Shown here: positions 1 through 8,001 of the stretch, piece after piece
Numbering within the stretch: position 1 is the stretch's first letter
Layout of the letters: each line of letters begins with the position of its first letter
Source of the DNA: Aminicella lysinilytica
GTDB taxonomy: Bacteria; Bacillota; Clostridia; Peptostreptococcales; Anaerovoracaceae
NCBI RefSeq assembly: GCF_004362975.1
Contig: NZ_SNXO01000013.1
Span: 1 to 57,175 of the forward strand
Length of the DNA: 57,175 nt
Direction of reading: 5' to 3'
Made by a program: the position numbers and the translations under genes
Notes under the pieces: model-generated
Seen by the model: the letters and a program-made list of their open reading frames with translations, nothing else
What the model was told of the DNA's origin: nothing
Databases searched by the model: none

Positions 1-68
1 GAATGAAGGAAACACTAGGTTATTTGAGCCCGGTAGAATACAGGCGTTCTCTTGGATTAGCTGCATAG
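1..68 (+). pseudogene. C-terminal fragment of an IS3-family transposase (OrfB)
   Basis: The window opens inside a reading frame ending at a TAG at 66-68. Its last residues include GYLSPVEYRRSLGLAA, which matches the typical end of the DDE integrase subunit of IS3/IS150-group transposases (a xLSPxEYR motif followed by a short tail). Only the last 21 codons are inside the window, so it cannot be told whether the element is complete upstream. Just after the stop the sequence TGTCCGCACCCCCC could be the right end of the element. The family call rests on the motif alone. Confidence 0.65.
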
Positions 69-99
69 GCAGTCCAAGAAAATGTCCGCACCCCCCATT

Positions 100-147
100 G
101 ATCCCGGCATCTTTAATATTGAGCAGTTTTATGATATCATTGTTCAT
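100..147 (-). pseudogene. 5' remnant of an ISL3-like transposase
   Basis: On the minus strand an ATG at 147 follows an AAGGAGA ribosome site and opens MNNDIIKLLNIKDAG, which resembles the usual N-terminus of ISL3-family transposases (MNxDIIKLLNL). The similarity stops after about 16 residues, where the sequence runs into the presumed end of the IS3-family element on the other strand. I read this as an ISL3-type gene interrupted or truncated by the IS3 insertion; the short match makes it tentative. No other gene is seen between 1 and 476; 148-388 holds one hairpin and two copies of TTTGCCCCCAA, possibly IS ends. Confidence 0.45.
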
Positions 148-208
148 ACAGTTATTCTCCTTTCATAGATGAAATGTTTGTACATCCATGATAAAAGGAG
201 AAGGCTAA

Positions 209-240
209 AAGGGCAACCGGCATATTTGCTGGCTGCCCTT
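209..240. terminator. Hairpin, possible bidirectional terminator
   Basis: AAGGGCA (209-215) pairs with TGCCCTT (234-240) and an inner CCGGCA/TGCTGG stem extends it. The hairpin is flanked by short A and T runs on both sides. It lies between the transposase remnants and the promoter of the next gene and could insulate them. Confidence 0.5.
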
Positions 241-388
241 TAAAACTAGATTTGCCCCCAACTCCAGCCCCCAAAAAGTTTGTAAGACTATTCCATATCA
301 TTCCAGTTTGTGGAATTTATTTTGCCCCCAAATAACTTTGGATACCCGGGGCGGCTCCTTTTATCGTTGGCGTATTCGGCATAGGCTA

Positions 389-446
389 TTGACATATCCG
401 TTCTTATACATTAGAATATATAAGAACAGATAAGAATGTATAAGAA
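389..446 (+). promoter_or_regulatory. Promoter with repeated TATAAGAA operator half-sites
   Basis: TTGACA (389-394), a 17-bp spacer and TAGAAT (412-417) form a near-consensus sigma-A promoter. TTCTTATA (401-408) inside the spacer is an inverted copy of TATAAGAA at 419-426, and further copies stand at 431-436 (TAAGAA) and 439-446. The half-sites bracket the -10, the usual geometry of an autorepressor. The gene downstream ends in a winged-helix-like domain, so self-regulation is plausible (inference). Confidence 0.75.
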
Positions 447-476
447 CGAGGCAAGTGTGACAATGGAGGTGTTGAA

Positions 477-1775
477 ATGAATATGACAGAAGGTTCGACC
501 ATTGAATTTAAAAGGATATATGTAAATGATATAGCGAAGACAGCCGTTGCTTTTGCAAATACAAAGGGCGGCAGGATATACATAGGAATCGAAGATGACG
601 GCACAGTCGCAGGAATAGACGATGCGGATGATGTAATGCTAAAGTGTACTAATAATCTACGTGATTCCATCAAGCCGGACATTACGTTGTTTTCAGAATG
701 CCGGATGGAAAATATAGAAGGAAAAGATGTTATTGTACTGGAAATACAGAAGGGTACTGCCTCTCCCTATTATATAGCATCCAAGGGTATTCGACCGGAA
801 GGCGTGTTTGTACGGCAGGGATCCTCTAATGTACCGGCAACCGAAACTGCCATCCTGAAAATGATCAAAGAAACGGATGGAGACGAATATGAAGATGTTA
901 GGTCTCTTGATCAGAATCTGACTTTCCTGGAAGCGGTAAAGGTATTTGATAATGAGAATATCCCATTCGGGCTGACTCAGCAGAAAACTCTTGGTATTAT
1001 TAATACTGACGGTGTCTACAGTAATCTTGGGCTTTTGATCTCTGATCAGTGCGTTCATACGATCAAAGTTGCAGTTTTTGAGGGAACAGAGAAGCTTGTT
1101 TTCAAGGATCGCACTGAGTTTACCGGATCACTATTAAAACAGTTATCCGACGTATTTGAAATGCTGGGGCGTTACAATAGAACACATTCGGAATTCGGAG
1201 GGTTGTACCGTGTCGACACTCGCGATTATCCCATTGAAGCGATTCGTGAAGTTCTGCTTAATGCATTGGTGCATCGCGATTATTCCTTCAGTGGCAGTAT
1301 ACTTATAAGCATTTTCGACGATAGAATAGAAGTCGTATCACTGGGTGGCCTTGTAAAGGGCATAACATATGACGATATTATGCTTGGCGCATCGATACCG
1401 AGAAACAAGAAGCTGGCCAATCTTTTCTATCGCCTGAAACTGATCGAGGCATATGGGACAGGAATGCCGAAAATCATCAGCTGTTACAAGGAATGCTATA
1501 CCAAACCCATGATGGAAGTATCCGATAATGCCTTTAAAATCACGCTTCCCAATATGAATTTAGCAGGGAAAGAAATAATGACAGGATCTTTGACTGTAAA
1601 AGAAAAGGCGTGCTATGAACTATTCAAAGGGGAACGAGAATTAACACGCAAACAGGTGGAATCATCCCTGACTGTGTCGCAGCCCTTTGCTGTTAAGATT
1701 TTAAATGGGCTGGTTGACAAGAATTTGATAGATCGTGTAGGAAAAGGTAAGAATACACGATACGAGTTGAAATGA
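477..1775 (+). CDS. AlbA_2 (Schlafen-type) domain protein with RecG-like ATP-binding domain
   Basis: Putative DNA-binding transcriptional regulator or stress ATPase of the AlbA_2/HATPase_c_4 class, cytoplasmic. Residues about 5-115 form the AlbA_2 domain (TIEFKR near the start, then FANTKGGRIYIGIEDDG). The middle holds a GHKL-type ATP-binding module with EVLLNALVHRDYS near 257-269 and YGTGMPKI near 320. The last 60 residues look like a winged helix (LTRKQVESSLTVSQPFAVKIL). GGAGGT lies 6 bp before the ATG. The 432-aa length fits the family. The target is unknown; the operator-rich promoter suggests it controls itself. It stands alone beside transposase debris. Confidence 0.8.
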   Translation: MNMTEGSTIEFKRIYVNDIAKTAVAFANTKGGRIYIGIEDDGTVAGIDDADDVMLKCTNNLRDSIKPDITLFSECRMENIEGKDVIVLEIQKGTASPYYIASKGIRPEGVFVRQGSSNVPATETAILKMIKETDGDEYEDVRSLDQNLTFLEAVKVFDNENIPFGLTQQKTLGIINTDGVYSNLGLLISDQCVHTIKVAVFEGTEKLVFKDRTEFTGSLLKQLSDVFEMLGRYNRTHSEFGGLYRVDTRDYPIEAIREVLLNALVHRDYSFSGSILISIFDDRIEVVSLGGLVKGITYDDIMLGASIPRNKKLANLFYRLKLIEAYGTGMPKIISCYKECYTKPMMEVSDNAFKITLPNMNLAGKEIMTGSLTVKEKACYELFKGERELTRKQVESSLTVSQPFAVKILNGLVDKNLIDRVGKGKNTRYELK

Positions 1776-1781
1776 GCTTAT

Positions 1782-1886
1782 CCTGATGTTGCAGAACTTG
1801 AAGCCCACTTTTGTTGGCAGCCTGAACATAAGCTATTTCAACGCTTTACCGAGGCAAATGGACTGGCAATGTATAATGGTTCATAA
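1782..1886 (+). pseudogene. Possible 3' remnant of an unidentified gene
   Basis: Between the AlbA gene and the EamA transporter one frame reads PDVAELEAHFCWQPEHKLF and on to a TAA at 1884-1886, with a protein-like composition but no start or ribosome site. It may be the tail of a lost gene. I do not recognise the family and the call is weak. Confidence 0.25.
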
Positions 1887-1970
1887 ATTGTTTTTATACT
1901 GAAATAATAATTATTTGTGTTATATTCATATAGGTAATCAAGACACAAATAAAAATATTGAGGTGTAAAA

Positions 1971-2927
1971 ATGAAGAAGTCAGTAATAGTTTATATAGTT
2001 ATGACAGCGTTTTTCTTCAGTACTATGAACGTAGCTCTGAAGATCGCGGGAGCGGATATCGATCCATTGGAATTGACATACATCAGATTCCTTATCGGAG
2101 GTCTCATACTCTTGCCGCTGGGCATCATGGAACTCAGAAAGAATCATGTCAGGCTGAATCTGAGAGACCTGGGCTACCTGCTGATACTGGGCATCATATG
2201 CATACCGGTCAGCATGTTGTTCTTCCAGTACAGTTGCAATCACATGAACGCATCCACTTCAGCAGTGTTATTCTGCATCAATCCGCTGTTCACGATGCTA
2301 TTTGCATGCACTATGTCCAACGAGATATTCACAAGCAGGAGACTTGTTGCAGTGGTAGTCTCACTGGCAGGCTTTGTATTCATGGTACAGCCTTGGAACA
2401 TGCAGGCAGGTAATACTTTGAGCGGCGCATTGTCAATGCTGCTGGCAGCTATATTCTTCAGCTTATACAGCGTACTGGGCAAAAAGAACATCAAACGCAT
2501 CGGCACATTTGCACAGACCAGTCTGGCGTTCATATTTGGATCTCTTGTACTGATGGTCATAGTAATGGTCACGGGACGTCCGCTTGTGGCAGGCGTTGCG
2601 GATAACCTGCCGGCAGTCCTTTACGTAGGCATTGCAGTTACAGGCATCGGATACCTAGCTTACTTCCTGGCAATTAAGAACAGCGATGCTACTACAGCTT
2701 CTATCGCATTCTTCCTGAAGCCGGCCATCGCTCCTATAGTAGCAGTGATAGTTATGGGAGACGTGCTCCTGTGGAATTCATTCGTCGGAATCGGATTGAT
2801 CCTTGTAGCTTCATTCCTGAACATGAGGGAGAGCAAGAGATGCGCTGAATTAAAGGCTAAGGGCGAACCTGTCAAGGCTCTTATCGGAAATGATATAAAC
2901 AGTAAAGAAGAAAAGGGAGTCGCTTAA
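1971..2927 (+). CDS. EamA/DMT-superfamily transporter
   Basis: Integral membrane permease of the drug/metabolite transporter superfamily, probably a metabolite exporter; substrate unknown. About ten hydrophobic helices in two tandem EamA halves are visible, the first beginning MKKSVIVYIVMTAFFFSTMNV and the second near residue 150 (LSGALSMLLAAIFFSLYSVLGK). The length of 318 aa includes a hydrophilic tail of about 35 residues. TTGAGGTG precedes the ATG. Monocistronic: a hairpin terminator follows and the next gene is convergent. The LysR and amino acid permease nearby do not fix the substrate. Confidence 0.85.
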   Translation: MKKSVIVYIVMTAFFFSTMNVALKIAGADIDPLELTYIRFLIGGLILLPLGIMELRKNHVRLNLRDLGYLLILGIICIPVSMLFFQYSCNHMNASTSAVLFCINPLFTMLFACTMSNEIFTSRRLVAVVVSLAGFVFMVQPWNMQAGNTLSGALSMLLAAIFFSLYSVLGKKNIKRIGTFAQTSLAFIFGSLVLMVIVMVTGRPLVAGVADNLPAVLYVGIAVTGIGYLAYFLAIKNSDATTASIAFFLKPAIAPIVAVIVMGDVLLWNSFVGIGLILVASFLNMRESKRCAELKAKGEPVKALIGNDINSKEEKGVA

Positions 2928-2951
2928 GGGCTTCACTACTGACACCATATT

Positions 2952-2990
2952 AAAAAGGCCGTCGTTCAGTTAAGAGCGGCGGTCTTATTA
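2952..2990 (+). terminator. Rho-independent terminator after the EamA gene
   Basis: GGCCGTCGTT (2957-2966) and GAGCGGCGGTC (2974-2984) form a stem with two G-U pairs around a short loop, followed by TTATTAT. It separates the gene from the convergent permease. Confidence 0.7.
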
Positions 2991-3053
2991 TGGGTAAACG
3001 CATTTATTATGGGAAATTGATCGTAAATTAATAATTAACTTTTATATCTACAT

Positions 3054-4532
3054 TTAGTTAGCTTTCTTTTCCTTGACATTTCCTGTATCAGGCGTCAGGT
3101 CGATATCCTTCAGAGGTATCATGTGATCGTGATGTTTCAATCTCCAACCTACGAATAATACTATGAACAGAACCAGACCTATGTATGCTGTCATGAAGCC
3201 CTTGATAGAATAATCGCCATATGCGAAGAATTGTCCGCATATTACGAAGGCACACATGAGCATGCATATCATTGGGCCCACAGGGAATCCCTTTGCCATA
3301 TACTTAAGCTCGCTGGTAGAATGACCCTGCAGGATGAAAGCTCTTCTGAACCTGTAGTGATCAAGGCCAATGCCGAACCATGTAATGAATCCGGAAATAC
3401 CGATAGTGTTTACCATCCACAGATATAACTGACCTTCGCCAACGAAAGATCCGAAGAACGAAAGTACTCCGAATACTGTGGTGAATATCAGTGCTACATA
3501 CGGGACTCCGCGTTTGTTGGTCTTGGCAAAGGCTCTTGGGATCTTGTCCTCAGTTGCCATTGCGTATAGAGTACGTGAACCTGCATATATGGCGGAATTA
3601 CCTGCAGACAATACGGAAGTCAGTATTACTGCATTCATTAGAGAGGCTGCGAATGCAATGCCGGCTCTCTTGAATACCAGAGTGAACGGGCTGACAGAAA
3701 CGTTTTCTACGCCGCCGTTAAGCAGGTTCGGATCCGTATATGGAATCAGTAACGATATAACGATTATAGATCCTATGTAGAACAGAAGTATTCTGTAGAA
3801 TATAGCCTTTACAGCTTTTGGAACAGCGTGCTCCGGGTCTTTCGCTTCGCCGGACATGATACCTATCAGTTCCGTGCCCTGGAAGGAGAAGCCGGCTATC
3901 AGGAAGACTGAAATACAGCCCCATGCGCCGTGAGGGAAAGCCCCGCTCCCTACATGCCAGTTTGAAAATCCCGGCGATGCCTGGCCGCCCATGATTCCGA
4001 ATATCAGTAAGACACCCGTTATCAGGAATACCACTATAGTTACTACTTTGATCCCGGCAAACCAGAATTCCGCTTCACCGAAGGATCCTACAGAGAACCA
4101 ATTCAATAAGAATAAGAAAATAATAAATCCAAGACTCCAGAAGAGTGAGTTGGCATGGGGAAACCAGAACCTTAAAACCAGCGTTGCCGCTTCCAGTTCG
4201 CAGGCTATGGTTACAGCCCAGTTGAACCAGTAATTCAGTCCCATTGCAAATCCGAAGGACGGACTTACGAACCTGGTCGAATAAGTTTCAAATGCTCCGG
4301 ATACCGGCATATATGTCGACATCTCTCCTAAGCTTGTCATTGAAAAGTAAATCATGACACTTACAAGACAGTAAGCCAGAATGATTCCTCCGGCACCGCC
4401 TTCGCTCAGTGAGCCGCCGGTACCTACGAACAATCCGGTACCTATGGCGCCGCCGATCGCTATCATGTTTATATGACGGACCTTCAGCCCTCGCTCGAGA
4501 GCCTCGCCCTCGTTGTTATTTTTGTTAGACAT
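3054..4532 (-). CDS. Amino acid permease (APC superfamily, LysP-like)
   Basis: Proton-coupled amino acid importer of the AAT family in the cytoplasmic membrane. After a short polar N-terminus the family signature INMIAIGGAIGTGLFVGTGG marks helix 1; about twelve hydrophobic helices follow and the 492-aa length is standard. Resemblance to lysine-specific permeases is closest by eye, but specificity cannot be read reliably. The frame stays open 57 codons upstream, but AGGAGGT lies 11 bp before the ATG at 4532 and the upstream part contains the LysR terminator, so MSNKNNNEGE is the real start. LysR lies directly upstream on the same strand. Confidence 0.85.
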   Translation of the reverse strand: MSNKNNNEGEALERGLKVRHINMIAIGGAIGTGLFVGTGGSLSEGGAGGIILAYCLVSVMIYFSMTSLGEMSTYMPVSGAFETYSTRFVSPSFGFAMGLNYWFNWAVTIACELEAATLVLRFWFPHANSLFWSLGFIIFLFLLNWFSVGSFGEAEFWFAGIKVVTIVVFLITGVLLIFGIMGGQASPGFSNWHVGSGAFPHGAWGCISVFLIAGFSFQGTELIGIMSGEAKDPEHAVPKAVKAIFYRILLFYIGSIIVISLLIPYTDPNLLNGGVENVSVSPFTLVFKRAGIAFAASLMNAVILTSVLSAGNSAIYAGSRTLYAMATEDKIPRAFAKTNKRGVPYVALIFTTVFGVLSFFGSFVGEGQLYLWMVNTIGISGFITWFGIGLDHYRFRRAFILQGHSTSELKYMAKGFPVGPMICMLMCAFVICGQFFAYGDYSIKGFMTAYIGLVLFIVLFVGWRLKHHDHMIPLKDIDLTPDTGNVKEKKAN

Positions 4533-4610
4533 TTTATTACGCCACCTCCTACGATACAATCCCTTAATAACGCCTTCATTGTACACCCGGGAGAGCCCTA
4601 TACCAACGAC

Positions 4611-4643
4611 AAAAAGAGCCGTATATATCAATTGGTATACGGC
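4611..4643 (-). terminator. Rho-independent terminator of the LysR gene
   Basis: Read on the minus strand, GCCGTATA and TATACGGC (4636-4643 and 4618-4625) form a perfect 8-bp stem followed by CTCTTTTT. It ends LysR transcription before the permease, so the two genes are probably separate units. Confidence 0.8.
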
Positions 4644-4732
4644 CGAATAATTATAATATGCCTGCGCATAATATAGGCAAATTGTTATGTGAAAGGGTGA
4701 CAATTAATGGATTCATAATAGGTCAACAAAAG

Positions 4733-5614
4733 TTAACCTGCGGTGTTATAGAGTCTGGAGGTTTTCGCGAAGCGGTCGACTGTATAGGAAAAGAAGTCGC
4801 TCTTGCGGGGGCTTTCATCGACCCTGAAGCCTTTCCTGAGATACAACTTCCAGGCAAGATCCATATCCTGGATATCCAGGAGTTTTATGGCGCTGGCATC
4901 GGGAATACCCCAGGTGCCGGCGAGCCAGAAGGCCGCGCCTATGCCTGCGCCTACAAGCTTTTTCACTTCGTTGATATCGCTGGTGCGATAAGCCACTTCC
5001 GGTTCGAAACCTTCAGAAAGACAATAACTTTCGGTAATATATGAAAACTGTCTGCTATCGTCCACAGCGATGAAATTTTCCTCACGCATGTCGATCAGGT
5101 CGATGAGATTATCACTGCTGCAGACATAATCTGCCGGTACAGCCAGGCGTATCTTTTCTGAAGACAACACCTGCGCCGGATACTGATGACATCCATCATC
5201 TATGGCAGTTATCTCCATATCCCAGTCGTCGACGCTTTCATCCTGAAACAGGTTCATAACAGTGTCAGGATGTTGCTTCTTATAGTCGCTTATGATGTCG
5301 ATGATCGGATACTGACCTGCGAGTATGTTAATATTGACAGTCCTGTTCTGCAGTTCATTTTCATTACCGAGGATATACGGCATTTCATCCAGTTTCCTGA
5401 CAAGAGGAGCCACCTCAGAATAGAAGAGCTTGCCCATTTCGCTGAGCCTGATATTGCGTCCGACTCTGATGAAAAGCTTGACGCCTAATTCCTCATTCAA
5501 GCGCCTGATAGCCTGGCTCAAAGCTGGCTGAGCCACGTGAATAGCTTCTGCTGCCTTAGTCATACTCTGGGATTTAGCCACCGCCACGAAATACTGTAAT
5601 CTTAAAATGTCCAT
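4733..5614 (-). CDS. LysR-family transcriptional regulator
   Basis: DNA-binding regulator with the classic LysR winged helix at residues 1-60 (MDILRLQYFVAVAKSQSMTK, then AAEAIHVAQPALSQAIRRLNEELG) and a periplasmic-binding-protein-like effector domain to residue 293. GGAGAG lies 5 bp before the ATG. It has its own promoter and terminator and is divergent from the AAA ATPase gene. The co-oriented amino acid permease is the most likely target (inference from position). The ligand is unknown. Confidence 0.9.
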   Translation of the reverse strand: MDILRLQYFVAVAKSQSMTKAAEAIHVAQPALSQAIRRLNEELGVKLFIRVGRNIRLSEMGKLFYSEVAPLVRKLDEMPYILGNENELQNRTVNINILAGQYPIIDIISDYKKQHPDTVMNLFQDESVDDWDMEITAIDDGCHQYPAQVLSSEKIRLAVPADYVCSSDNLIDLIDMREENFIAVDDSRQFSYITESYCLSEGFEPEVAYRTSDINEVKKLVGAGIGAAFWLAGTWGIPDASAIKLLDIQDMDLAWKLYLRKGFRVDESPRKSDFFSYTVDRFAKTSRLYNTAG

Positions 5615-5647
5615 TTATACTCTCCGTAGAAAATCAATTTCAAATCA

Positions 5648-5675
5648 ATTATAGACCTATTTATGAAATAATCAA
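5648..5675 (-). promoter_or_regulatory. Promoter of the LysR gene
   Basis: On the minus strand TTGATT (5675-5670), a 16-bp spacer and a perfect TATAAT (5653-5648) precede the LysR start by about 35 bp. AATCAATT-like repeats around it may be an autoregulatory site. Confidence 0.65.
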
Positions 5676-5716
5676 TCGGTTTCTTCAACAATGGGAGTGG
5701 ATGTGTCAGTAAATGA

Positions 5717-5778
5717 AGATTTAGTCAATCGTGATTTAGTCAATTGTACTTGACTAAATCTGCCATGGGTGCTAATAT
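5717..5778 (+). promoter_or_regulatory. Promoter with three ATTTAGTCAA operator copies
   Basis: TTGACT (5750-5755), a 17-bp spacer and TAATAT (5773-5778) make a good promoter. The -35 sits inside TTGACTAAATCT (5750-5761), the exact reverse complement of AGATTTAGTCAA at 5717-5728; a third copy, GATTTAGTCAA, lies at 5733-5743, 15 bp from the first. This is a dedicated operator array for an unidentified regulator. It also shows that the ATG at 5779 is too close to the -10 to be the start. Confidence 0.75.
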
Positions 5779-5805
5779 ATGAACATAGTCACAGGAGGAA
5801 AGAGT

Positions 5806-7197
5806 ATGTTTATAGGTAGAAATCACGAGATCGATGTTCTAGAAAGAGCATATGAGTCTGATAAATTTGAATTCACCGTCATATACGGTCGCAGACGTGT
5901 CGGCAAAACGGCACTGATCAATAATTTCATCCAGGAGAAAAGGGCCATATATTTTATGGGTGTAGAGAGTAATGCCAAGCAGAATCTAGAAAACCTGAGC
6001 AGGAGTATTTATGATTACAGTTCGGATATGGAAATGGATTCTACATTTGCGTCTTTCCAGGCTGCTATTGAATATGTTTTCAGGTTAGCAGAGAAAGAAC
6101 GAATCATACTGGCCATCGATGAGTACCCTTATGTGGCCCGGTCATCCAAAAGTCTGGCGTCCACATTGCAAATGCTTATAGACAAATATAAAGACAGATC
6201 CAAATTGATGTTGATACTCTGCGGTTCGTCTATGTCATATATGGAGGATAAGGTACTCGCATATAAAGCACCGCTTTACGGTAGACGTACGTCACAGATC
6301 AAACTGCTGCCCTTTGATTTCTATGAGACCTGCAAGTGCTTCGAGCATTTTTCAGATATAGATAAGGCTCTTGCTTACGGCGCCACAGGCGGAACGCCCC
6401 AGTACATTTTGCAGTTCAATGATAGACTGAGTTTCGAAGACAATATCAAGAAGACATTCCTTGATCCGACATCTTTCCTATATGAGGAGCCTGTAAATCT
6501 TCTGAAACAGGAAGTTAGAGAATCATCGGTATACAATGCCATCGTATCGGCAGTTGCTATGGGTGCTACTCATATGGCTGAGATTTCAAGCAAGGCAGGA
6601 GAGACTACCAGCGTATGTTCTACATATATGAAAAACCTTTTGTCTCTTGGTATAATAAAGAGGGAGACTCCTTATGGTGAAAAGTCCAGCAGGAAATCGA
6701 TATATTCCATCGAAGACAATATGTTCAGATTCTGGTTCCGCTTTGTCCCTGTGAATAATTCAATCATAGTCCGCGGCGCTGCAGACCTGGCATACAGCCG
6801 CATCGAACCCCATATTTCAGAGTATATGGGGCAGGTATTTGAAGACATTAGTAAACAGTATCTGTGGAGATTGCTTATTGACCATAAGTGCCCTATAGAG
6901 TTCAAGAGTCTTGGCCGATGGTGGGGCAATGACCCGCGCACACGCAAGCAAACAGAGTTAGACATTATGGGTGAGCAGGACAGGACGGCCGCCGTATTTG
7001 GCGAATGTAAATGGACTAATGAAAAGGTTGACATAGGGGTCTTAGTCACGCTTGTCAGTCGAAGCGAGCTCTTCCCATATAACAAAAAGCAGCTTTATCT
7101 GTTTTCCAAGGCGGGCTTTACAAAAGGCTGCATAGACAAGGCGGCGGAGCTGGGGAATGTGACACTGGTGACATACGAGGATATTATTTCTTCGTGA
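5806..7197 (+). CDS. Archaeal-type AAA ATPase with C-terminal DUF234 domain
   Basis: Cytoplasmic P-loop ATPase of the family that couples an ATPase domain to a restriction-endonuclease-like DUF234 tail; function unknown. Walker A is GRRRVGKTALIN, Walker B is RIILAIDEYPYV, and a winged-helix segment follows near residues 245-310. The C-terminal part (ELDIMG, then FGECKWTNEKVDIG) has the E-x-K pattern of PD-(D/E)XK-like folds. AGGAGGA lies 6 bp before the ATG at 5806, giving 463 aa. The gene is solitary, divergent from LysR, and overlaps the convergent downstream gene by 14 bp. The operator array suggests tight control. Confidence 0.85.
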   Translation: MFIGRNHEIDVLERAYESDKFEFTVIYGRRRVGKTALINNFIQEKRAIYFMGVESNAKQNLENLSRSIYDYSSDMEMDSTFASFQAAIEYVFRLAEKERIILAIDEYPYVARSSKSLASTLQMLIDKYKDRSKLMLILCGSSMSYMEDKVLAYKAPLYGRRTSQIKLLPFDFYETCKCFEHFSDIDKALAYGATGGTPQYILQFNDRLSFEDNIKKTFLDPTSFLYEEPVNLLKQEVRESSVYNAIVSAVAMGATHMAEISSKAGETTSVCSTYMKNLLSLGIIKRETPYGEKSSRKSIYSIEDNMFRFWFRFVPVNNSIIVRGAADLAYSRIEPHISEYMGQVFEDISKQYLWRLLIDHKCPIEFKSLGRWWGNDPRTRKQTELDIMGEQDRTAAVFGECKWTNEKVDIGVLVTLVSRSELFPYNKKQLYLFSKAGFTKGCIDKAAELGNVTLVTYEDIISS

Positions 7198-7867
7198 TAT
7201 TGCAGAATTTGCATCCGCCTTTGGCACCTTGGCAGGTGACGCAGGCTGCAGGGGCATCCAACTGGAAATCGTGAAAGGCAAACATAATAGAAGCGCAGGA
7301 CTTCTGAGGTATCAGAAGGCCTCCATCGTTGACCTGGATACCGATGTCATCGGCCCTGAGGATATCCGCCAGTTTCCGGGTGTTCTCTACAGGTATGCCG
7401 AAATAGCCGGGACCGAATTCCGGTGACAGAGTGAGACCTGAACCGATTCCCGAATCGATAAGAGATTTGACATATTCAGAGGCTGCCTCCACATAACTGG
7501 TTCCCCAGATGTCCGCATAGACATAGCCCATCATATCTGAATCGCTGTCGATGGAGTATTCTCCGGCAGTAAGGGTAAAGGCATATACTTCAGAGACAGC
7601 ATCTTCAGGGATTCCTTCGAATATATTGCAGGAGATGGGCCCGTCCCCGAGGTCCACAATACCATCGGCGAATGTATCTGCCCCGAAGCTCCCGATTATA
7701 GCCGGAAATTCACGGCCTTCATATTCCTGAGACCAGACGGCCCGAGCCGTAGCCATCATCCGCCTGTCCTTCTCTTTGGACAAGTCAAAACCGCAGGCTT
7801 TAATAAAGATACTTTCCGCCTGTCTGTGCAGTTCCTGTTCTGTTATTCTAAGGATTTTCTTTTTCAT
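7184..7867 (-). CDS. Protein resembling the B12-dependent methionine synthase activation domain
   Basis: The 227-aa protein resembles the reactivation domain of cobalamin-dependent methionine synthase, which binds S-adenosylmethionine during reductive methylation of the corrinoid. The segment SPEFGPGYFGIP followed by IGIQVNDGGLLIPQKSCASI matches the domain's SPGYGD-type and MxPxKS elements. The C-terminus CVTCQGAKGGCKFC holds four cysteines that could bind an Fe-S cluster or metal. In Clostridia such stand-alone proteins accompany MetH or corrinoid methyltransferases, but none is visible here. Assignment is by motif and moderately sure. Confidence 0.6.
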   Translation of the reverse strand: MKKKILRITEQELHRQAESIFIKACGFDLSKEKDRRMMATARAVWSQEYEGREFPAIIGSFGADTFADGIVDLGDGPISCNIFEGIPEDAVSEVYAFTLTAGEYSIDSDSDMMGYVYADIWGTSYVEAASEYVKSLIDSGIGSGLTLSPEFGPGYFGIPVENTRKLADILRADDIGIQVNDGGLLIPQKSCASIMFAFHDFQLDAPAACVTCQGAKGGCKFCNITKK

Positions 7868-7930
7868 AATAAGTAATTATACCATAAAGAACGGTAATGG
7901 GAAATGCATTGAAATAATATATAGTTTTGG

Positions 7931-7959
7931 TAGACTTATGACCTGCCAGCCTATATAAT
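7931..7959 (+). promoter_or_regulatory. Promoter of the first LysO gene
   Basis: TAGACT (7931-7936), 17-bp spacer, TATAAT (7954-7959). The -35 region GACTTATG is repeated at the second LysO promoter at 9872-9879, a possible shared regulatory element. Confidence 0.6.
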
Positions 7960-8001
7960 AAAAGGATAGTTAACGTTTGATTCCGGAGGGAGTATCGGTT
8001 T

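Noticed and set aside
4533-4703. 57-codon N-terminal extension of the amino acid permease
   Set aside because: It covers the LysR terminator, and the AGGAGGT site precedes the ATG at 4532.
7868-8001. Lysine riboswitch upstream of the LysO gene
   Set aside because: Only 134 bp of spacer, most of it promoter; no lysine-aptamer features seen.
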